Shown here piece after piece: positions 59,642-64,000 of a stretch of 64,000 nucleotides of DNA. Source of the DNA: Lewinellaceae bacterium (lineage in GTDB: Bacteria; Bacteroidota; Bacteroidia; Chitinophagales; Saprospiraceae); the NCBI GenBank assembly GCA_020636375.1, contig JACJXZ010000003.1:310001-374000 (forward strand). The letters run 5' to 3'. A program made the position numbers and the translations under genes. The notes beneath the pieces were generated by a model. It had not been told where the DNA came from and did no database searches. It saw only the letters and a program-made list of their open reading frames with translations. Positions within the stretch are counted from its first letter, which is position 1, and the number at the start of each line of letters is the position of its first letter.

Positions 59642-62398
59642 ATGATAAAGCTACCTCCCAATGCCGGGCTGATTTTCATCGCCCTGTTCACAATTTCACT
59701 AAGTATGTCCGCTCAGGAACAAAAACTGCCGCCAGGCATCGCCCAACTGGCCTCGGTGGAAGGCATCACCGAGTATGTGCTGGAAGACAACGGCCTGCGC
59801 ATCCTGTTGTTTCCCGACAATTCCAAGCCGACGATCACCGTCAATGTAACTTATCTCGTGGGGTCCCGCCATGAGGCTTACGGGGAGACGGGCATGGCTC
59901 ACCTTCTGGAGCACCTGGTCTTCAAAGGTACGCCCAACCATCCCAACATCCCGCAGGAACTCACCGAGCACGGCGCCCGCCCCAACGGGACGACCTGGTA
60001 CGACCGCACCAATTACTTCGAAACTTTCAGCGCTACCGAAGAGAACCTGCGTTGGGCGCTCGACATGGAAGCCGACCGTATGGTCAATTCCTTTATCGCC
60101 GCCGAAGACCTGGAAAGCGAGATGACGGTGGTGCGCAATGAGTTCGAGCGGGGCGAAAACAGCCCCAGCCGGGTGCTGATGGAGCGGGTCCTGTCGACGG
60201 CCTATTTGTGGCACAATTACGGCAAATCGACCATCGGTGCCCGCGCCGACCTGGAGAATGTGCCCATCGAACGGCTGCAGGCTTTCTACCGCCGGTACTA
60301 CCAGCCGGATAACGCCTACCTGGTGATTGCCGGCAAGATCGATCCGGAACTGACGCTGTCCATGGTGAAGGAATACTTCGGCCGCATCCCGAAGCCCGAG
60401 CGGGAACTCATCCCCACCTACACCCGCGAGCCGGTGCAGGATGGCGAGCGCTTCGTGGAGCTGAAGCGCGTGGGCGACGTGCAGGTGGTGAGTTGCGCCT
60501 ACCATATTTGCCCGGGCAGCCATCCCGATTTTGCCCCCGTCCAGGTGTTGATGGAACTGCTGACCAGCGAGCCGGCCGGCCGCTTGTATCAGGCGCTGGT
60601 TGGATCGGGCAAGGCCAGCTCCCAGTACGGCTGGGCGGCGGGCCTGCGCGAGCCGGGCTTTGCCTATTTCTCTGCCGATGTGCTCAGGGAAAAGAGCCTG
60701 GCCGAAGCCGAAGCAGCCATGATGTCGGCCATCGACGAACTGAAGGAAAACCCGCCGACGCAGGAAGAGGTGGAGCGCGCCAGGAAGCGCCTGTTGAAGA
60801 ACTTCAACCTGTTCCTGCGCAACAGCAGCCGCGTGGGCCTTTCCATGAGCGGATACATTGCCCAGGGCGACTGGCGGCTGGCCTTCCTCTACCGGGACCG
60901 CCTGGAAGCGGTGACGCCCGAGCAGGTACAAGCTGTAGCGCGGCGCTACTTCAAGCCCAGCAACCGCACTGTGGGGCGCTTCCTGCCCGACGCCAGCCCG
61001 GACCGGGTGGAAGTGCCGGAGGCACCCGACCTGGAAAGCCTGTTGAAAGACTATGAGGGCAAAGAGTCCGTTGCCGAAGGCGAAGCCTTTGACCCTTCTT
61101 ATGAGAATATCGAAAGCCGCACTACCCGCAGTGCGGCCGGCGCCACCCTTGAATACGCCCTGTTGCCGAAGGAAACCCGGGGAGATGTCGTCGTGGCGCG
61201 CCTGTCGTTGCGTTTTGGCAGCCTGGAGGCCCTGAAAGGCAAACAAATAGCCGCCCGCTTTGCCGGCAGGATGCTCGATAAAGGGACCGCCGGCAAAAGC
61301 CGGCAGGACCTGGAAGACAAACTCGACGAACTCAACGCCCGCGTCCGGGTCGGCGGCGGCGCTTCCGGTGCCTACGCTTTCATTGAAACCGACCGGGAAA
61401 ATATCGGGGAGGTGGTCGGCCTGGTGGCGGAAATGCTGCAAAAGCCGGCTTTCCCGGCAGAGGAGTTCGAAAAGCTGCGTTCCGAAGAACTGGCCGGCAT
61501 CGAAGAACAGCGCTCGGAGCCTATGGCGCTGGCTTCCCAGGAACTACAGCGCCACCTGGACCCCTACGCCAAGGAAGATCCGCGATACACCATGAGCTTT
61601 GAAGAAGAGGCGGCTGCCATTAAAAACCTGACCCTGGAAGAAGTGAAGGCTTTCTACGAGGAATTCTACGGCGCTTCCGACGCCACTATCGCCATCGTCG
61701 GAGATTTTGACAGCGAAGAAGTGGCCGCAGCGCTCAACCAAAACTTCAACGCCTGGGAGAGTCCCCGCCCGTACGAGCGGCTGATGGATGAATTCTATGA
61801 ACCCGAACCCGCCAGCGTAGAGATCGAAACGCCCGATAAGTCCAACGCCATGTTCCTTGCCGCTCAGAAGCTTCCTATGAATGTGGACCATCCCGATTAT
61901 CCGGCCATGCTGCTGGGCAACTTCATGCTGGGCGGCGGCTTTTTGAACTCTCGCCTGGCCACCCGCATCCGCCAGCAGGAAGGACTGAGTTACGGCGTAG
62001 GTTCCCGGTTCTATGCCGATGCCCGCGATGAGACGGCCACCTGGCGCGCCTACGCCATCTACGCTCCGGAAAATGCAGCAGCACTGGAAAAAGCATTCCG
62101 GGAAGAGATCGAAAAAGTCGTCACGGAGGGGTTCACTGCCGAAGAAGTGGAAGCCGCCAAAAGCGGCTGGATACAAAGCGAGCAGGTCAGCCGCGCTCAG
62201 GACAATACCCTGGCGGGCACCCTCAACAGCTACCTCGACCTGGGCAAAACGATGGAATGGGACGCCGGGCTGGAGGCCCGGATTCAGGCCCTGACGCCGG
62301 AACAGATCAATGCCGTTATGGCCAAATATCTGGACCCGGATAAGATGGTCGTGGTCAAAGCCGGAGATTTCGCCAAGGTACGGGAGGCGAGGCCGTAG
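59642..62398 (+). CDS. M16 (insulinase-like) zinc metalloprotease, two-half type
   Basis: A 918-residue periplasmic protease: signal peptide (about 1-24, ending SLSMSA), then two M16 halves. The N-terminal half has the inverted zinc motif HLLEH at 87-91 and downstream Glu in NEFERGENSP; the second half (from about 480) lacks it, as in other double-domain bacteroidete M16 proteins. Residues after 690 include LTLEEVKAFYEEFYGASDATIAIVGDF. It degrades exported peptides or processes precursors. The gene is followed by a long hairpin shared with the convergent RDD gene. Confidence 0.95.
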   Translation: MIKLPPNAGLIFIALFTISLSMSAQEQKLPPGIAQLASVEGITEYVLEDNGLRILLFPDNSKPTITVNVTYLVGSRHEAYGETGMAHLLEHLVFKGTPNHPNIPQELTEHGARPNGTTWYDRTNYFETFSATEENLRWALDMEADRMVNSFIAAEDLESEMTVVRNEFERGENSPSRVLMERVLSTAYLWHNYGKSTIGARADLENVPIERLQAFYRRYYQPDNAYLVIAGKIDPELTLSMVKEYFGRIPKPERELIPTYTREPVQDGERFVELKRVGDVQVVSCAYHICPGSHPDFAPVQVLMELLTSEPAGRLYQALVGSGKASSQYGWAAGLREPGFAYFSADVLREKSLAEAEAAMMSAIDELKENPPTQEEVERARKRLLKNFNLFLRNSSRVGLSMSGYIAQGDWRLAFLYRDRLEAVTPEQVQAVARRYFKPSNRTVGRFLPDASPDRVEVPEAPDLESLLKDYEGKESVAEGEAFDPSYENIESRTTRSAAGATLEYALLPKETRGDVVVARLSLRFGSLEALKGKQIAARFAGRMLDKGTAGKSRQDLEDKLDELNARVRVGGGASGAYAFIETDRENIGEVVGLVAEMLQKPAFPAEEFEKLRSEELAGIEEQRSEPMALASQELQRHLDPYAKEDPRYTMSFEEEAAAIKNLTLEEVKAFYEEFYGASDATIAIVGDFDSEEVAAALNQNFNAWESPRPYERLMDEFYEPEPASVEIETPDKSNAMFLAAQKLPMNVDHPDYPAMLLGNFMLGGGFLNSRLATRIRQQEGLSYGVGSRFYADARDETATWRAYAIYAPENAAALEKAFREEIEKVVTEGFTAEEVEAAKSGWIQSEQVSRAQDNTLAGTLNSYLDLGKTMEWDAGLEARIQALTPEQINAVMAKYLDPDKMVVVKAGDFAKVREARP

Positions 62399-62413
62399 GC
62401 AAGGCGGAAGTGG

Positions 62414-62463
62414 GAAATGGGAAATGGGAAGGCGGAAGTTTCCGCTTTCCCATTTCCCATTTC
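62414..62463. terminator. 24-base-pair hairpin between convergent genes
   Basis: Arms 62414-62437 and 62440-62463 pair with one mismatch around a two-base loop. Each arm contains a GAAATGG/GGGAAAT heptamer tandem. Placed between the M16 stop and RDD stop, it could terminate both. Confidence 0.7.
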
Positions 62464-62466
62464 GGA

Positions 62467-63210
62467 TCATCGCGTAATTACAATATAGTCCCGTATCAGT
62501 GTTTTCAGGAAAGCGATCTTATCCCGGGGTTCTTCCTTCAGGCCCAGCAGGCCGGTGAGGCGGGCGACCAGTTGGTCGACCACTTCCTGGTGGGCGTGGT
62601 TGCGGTAGCTGCGGTAGCGGGAGACGATGTTTTTGATGAGCAGCATATCTTCCTCCGACAATTGCCGCACCATTGGGAACTGCGGTTCGTAATTGTCGAG
62701 GGTATTGATGTTGAGGATGTCTTCCAGCCGGAAGCGCAGGTTTTGCCGCACCCGGATGACGGTGGTGTTGGCCGTCATGTCCCCCAGCCGCTGGTTTTTT
62801 TCAGAAGAGCTGATCAGGAGGGACCCCAGGATGCCGACGGAAAAGAGGGTGTCAACAACGTGGAAGACGGCGCGCAGCAGGTAATCGCTCAGGCCGGGCT
62901 CCTGGCCGTCGAGCCGCACCACTTTGAGGCCCATGGCTTTTTTGCCCCAGGACTGGCCGTCGGCCAGCACTTCCGACAGCAGGTGATACACCATAAAACC
63001 ACAGATCATCATAAAGGAGAGGGCCACGCCCAGGAAGGGCGATTCCTCGAAGCCGCGGGCCAGGGCGTTCAGCAGGGTGAGGAACAGGAAGAAGTACAGC
63101 GCGAGCAGGATGACCAGGTCGATGAAGAAGGCGAAGATGCGCTCCCGGAGGGGTGCCAGCTCGTATTCGATGACGACGTTTTGGGTGGTGCGGATGTCTA
63201 TGGTTTTCAT
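62467..63210 (-). CDS. RDD-family membrane protein
   Basis: A 247-residue protein with an RDD domain: the Arg near the N-terminus (PLRERIFAFFIDLVILLALYFFLFLTLLNA) and two Asp-containing segments (FHVVDTLFSVGILG) in three or four membrane helices. The extra C-terminal half is polar and helical. RDD proteins are thought to transport small solutes; the substrate here is unknown. In Bacteroidota RDD genes often lie next to SpoIIM-family genes, and a possible SpoIIM start appears at the window's right edge. Confidence 0.9.
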   Translation of the reverse strand: MKTIDIRTTQNVVIEYELAPLRERIFAFFIDLVILLALYFFLFLTLLNALARGFEESPFLGVALSFMMICGFMVYHLLSEVLADGQSWGKKAMGLKVVRLDGQEPGLSDYLLRAVFHVVDTLFSVGILGSLLISSSEKNQRLGDMTANTTVIRVRQNLRFRLEDILNINTLDNYEPQFPMVRQLSEEDMLLIKNIVSRYRSYRNHAHQEVVDQLVARLTGLLGLKEEPRDKIAFLKTLIRDYIVITR

Positions 63211-63401
63211 GCGGTTGTTTTTTTTAACCTATCGGCTATACCGTCAAGCGGGTGACAAGCAGGTATGCCCGACAGGTTATCCGGTTCTTTTTCGTTGGGG
63301 GCGCTGCCCTTTCTGGTTTTCATTGTTTTGAAATTCCAACCCCTTCCAATCGGTATTTTCCCGGCGCTCGTTTTCTCTGATAAAGTTCATCATGGGTAAA
63401 T

Positions 63402-63692
63402 TTGTTTCGGGAGATTACAAGGGTTAAAAAAAAGTTCCGTATTTTACTTTCAAGTAAAACAAATTTAGGGCTAAATTTTACTATTGATATACTTTCTGAT
63501 ATCGAGCAGATAACAGGCAAGGCAATAATACCCATTCCCGTTTTTGAAAGGAAAGTAGCTAAAATAGTTTATCAAGTCGTCGTGAAACAGGAAGTCAAAG
63601 ATGTGTATTACGAGTATATTCCTCCTGTAGAAATTCTCAGGCCTCAAACTATAAAAACTATTGTATCTAAAAAGGTAAATTACCATGCCTGA
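63402..63692 (+). CDS. Small AT-rich gene of unknown function, start uncertain
   Basis: A 96-residue frame beginning with TTG at 63402 (FREITRVKKKFRILLSSKTNLG). An ATG at 63392 in another frame (MGKFVSGDYKG) runs into a stop at an A-rich tract (63425-63433); adding one base there would join it to this frame, giving a more natural start. The body (DILSDIEQITGKAIIPIPVFERKVAKIVYQVVVKQEVKDVYYEYIPPVEILRPQTIKTIVSKK) resembles nothing I can name. Much lower GC than its neighbours suggests transfer. Its last eight bases overlap the next small gene. Confidence 0.6.
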   Translation: MFREITRVKKKFRILLSSKTNLGLNFTIDILSDIEQITGKAIIPIPVFERKVAKIVYQVVVKQEVKDVYYEYIPPVEILRPQTIKTIVSKKVNYHA

Positions 63693-63861
63693 CTATTCGC
63701 AAGAAGTTATATTTAAGCTAACTGCCATCAATCTTTTGGAGTTGAGTTTTTCTCTTGCTCCTGAAAAGCAGCATCCTCTTGTTGCCTACAATCACCATAT
63801 CAACGTAGAGAACGGGTTTAATATCGACCCTGCTTCGCTGGTAGCGCAGGTTGAAGAATAG
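63685..63861 (+). CDS. Small protein, possibly SecB-like N-terminal fragment
   Basis: A 58-residue frame (MPDYSQEVIFKLTAINLLEL... ending LVAQVEE) that starts inside the previous gene (ATGCCTGA overlap of eight bases), a classic translationally coupled pair. Hydrophobic alternation in FKLTAINLLELSFSLAPEKQ loosely recalls the first strands of SecB-like chaperones, which partner with small toxin systems, but the identification is weak. It is AT-rich like its partner. The chain may be complete or a truncated remnant. Confidence 0.45.
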   Translation: MPDYSQEVIFKLTAINLLELSFSLAPEKQHPLVAYNHHINVENGFNIDPASLVAQVEE

Positions 63862-63977
63862 CCGTTTTCCCTTTTTCCCGCCTGAAAATCCCTCCAATCC
63901 GTACCTTCTGCCTCAATCTCCCGTTGTATATGTACGTTTTTTTTCATAACATGCAGTCTTTTAACCACCCCAAATAA

Positions 63978-64000
63978 ATGCGCGAAACGAACTTCATCGA
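63978..64000 (+). CDS. Start of a gene running off the window (possible SpoIIM family)
   Basis: ATG at 63978 followed by codons for RETNFI, cut by the window edge. Members of the bacteroidete SpoIIM/DUF95 membrane family often begin MRExxFIxxN and neighbour RDD genes as here. Only seven codons are visible, so this is tentative. Confidence 0.35.

Overview
This window looks like a chromosomal segment of a Bacteroidota bacterium, most plausibly a member of the Saprospiria. The evidence is the 16S rRNA start (GATGAACGCTAGCGGGAGGC followed by a bacteroidete-style V1), promoters of the bacteroidete type (TTG, about 20 bases, TAnnTTTG), and proteins carrying type IX secretion (T9SS) sorting domains of both the CHU_C/type B and the type A kind. 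Two secreted proteins use the dockerin or FN3-like modules common in Saprospiraceae. The DNA is GC-rich and gene-dense. The genus cannot be fixed from sequence reading alone.

Layout: 0-0.45 kb is a MITE-like inverted repeat. From 0.46 to 7.5 kb lie envelope and secreted proteins (glucosaminidase, a CHU_C protein, two unknown exported proteins, DUF2911-TPR). From 7.7 to 10.8 kb lie a DEAD-box helicase, a MarR/F420-type reductase pair with matching operators, and a LysM protein. A block with recO, an unknown exported protein, a beta-propeller protein and lpxH (10.9-14.7 kb) is bracketed by two inverted copies of an intergenic repeat. From 14.8 to 19.2 kb come 3-hydroxyanthranilate dioxygenase, an atypical SDR, ClpP, an ECF sigma factor with an overlapping small gene, and an FAD amine-oxidase-like protein. 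From 19.5 to 31.2 kb come glycyl-tRNA synthetase, a DUF5723 barrel, an alanine dehydrogenase-like protein, TsaE, GyrB, an HGSNAT-like acyltransferase and a CtpA-type protease. From 31.3 to 35.1 kb sit two tandem T9SS substrates; the second is broken by one stop and two frameshifts. From 35.2 to 45.3 kb come RlmN, aminopeptidase P, sigma-54, a class III aminotransferase, a GH25 lysozyme lipoprotein, a DUF3078-like barrel, an MscS channel and a second ECF sigma factor.

A complete rRNA operon (16S-tRNA-Ile-tRNA-Ala-23S-5S, minus strand) fills 45.5-50.8 kb. Its long leader carries two tandem bacteroidete promoters, and boxA-like elements precede both 16S and 23S. Beyond it are a YgiQ radical SAM protein, RfbA, and a complete but output-less phosphorelay (hybrid kinase, Hpt, lone receiver) next to a protein of unknown function. 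Then come RlmD, an M16 protease and an RDD membrane protein. The last 600 bases hold an AT-rich overlapping pair of small genes and the first codons of what may be a SpoIIM-family gene.

Much of the window is housekeeping: translation, replication, rRNA modification and lipid A synthesis. The unusual content is mostly between genes. There are at least two families of paired, inverted, hairpin-forming elements and many gaps with short-period (7-9 base) repeats of gap-specific sequence. Regulatory highlights are the twin MarR operators and the phosphorelay. I found no CRISPR array, prophage, transposase or obvious defence system.
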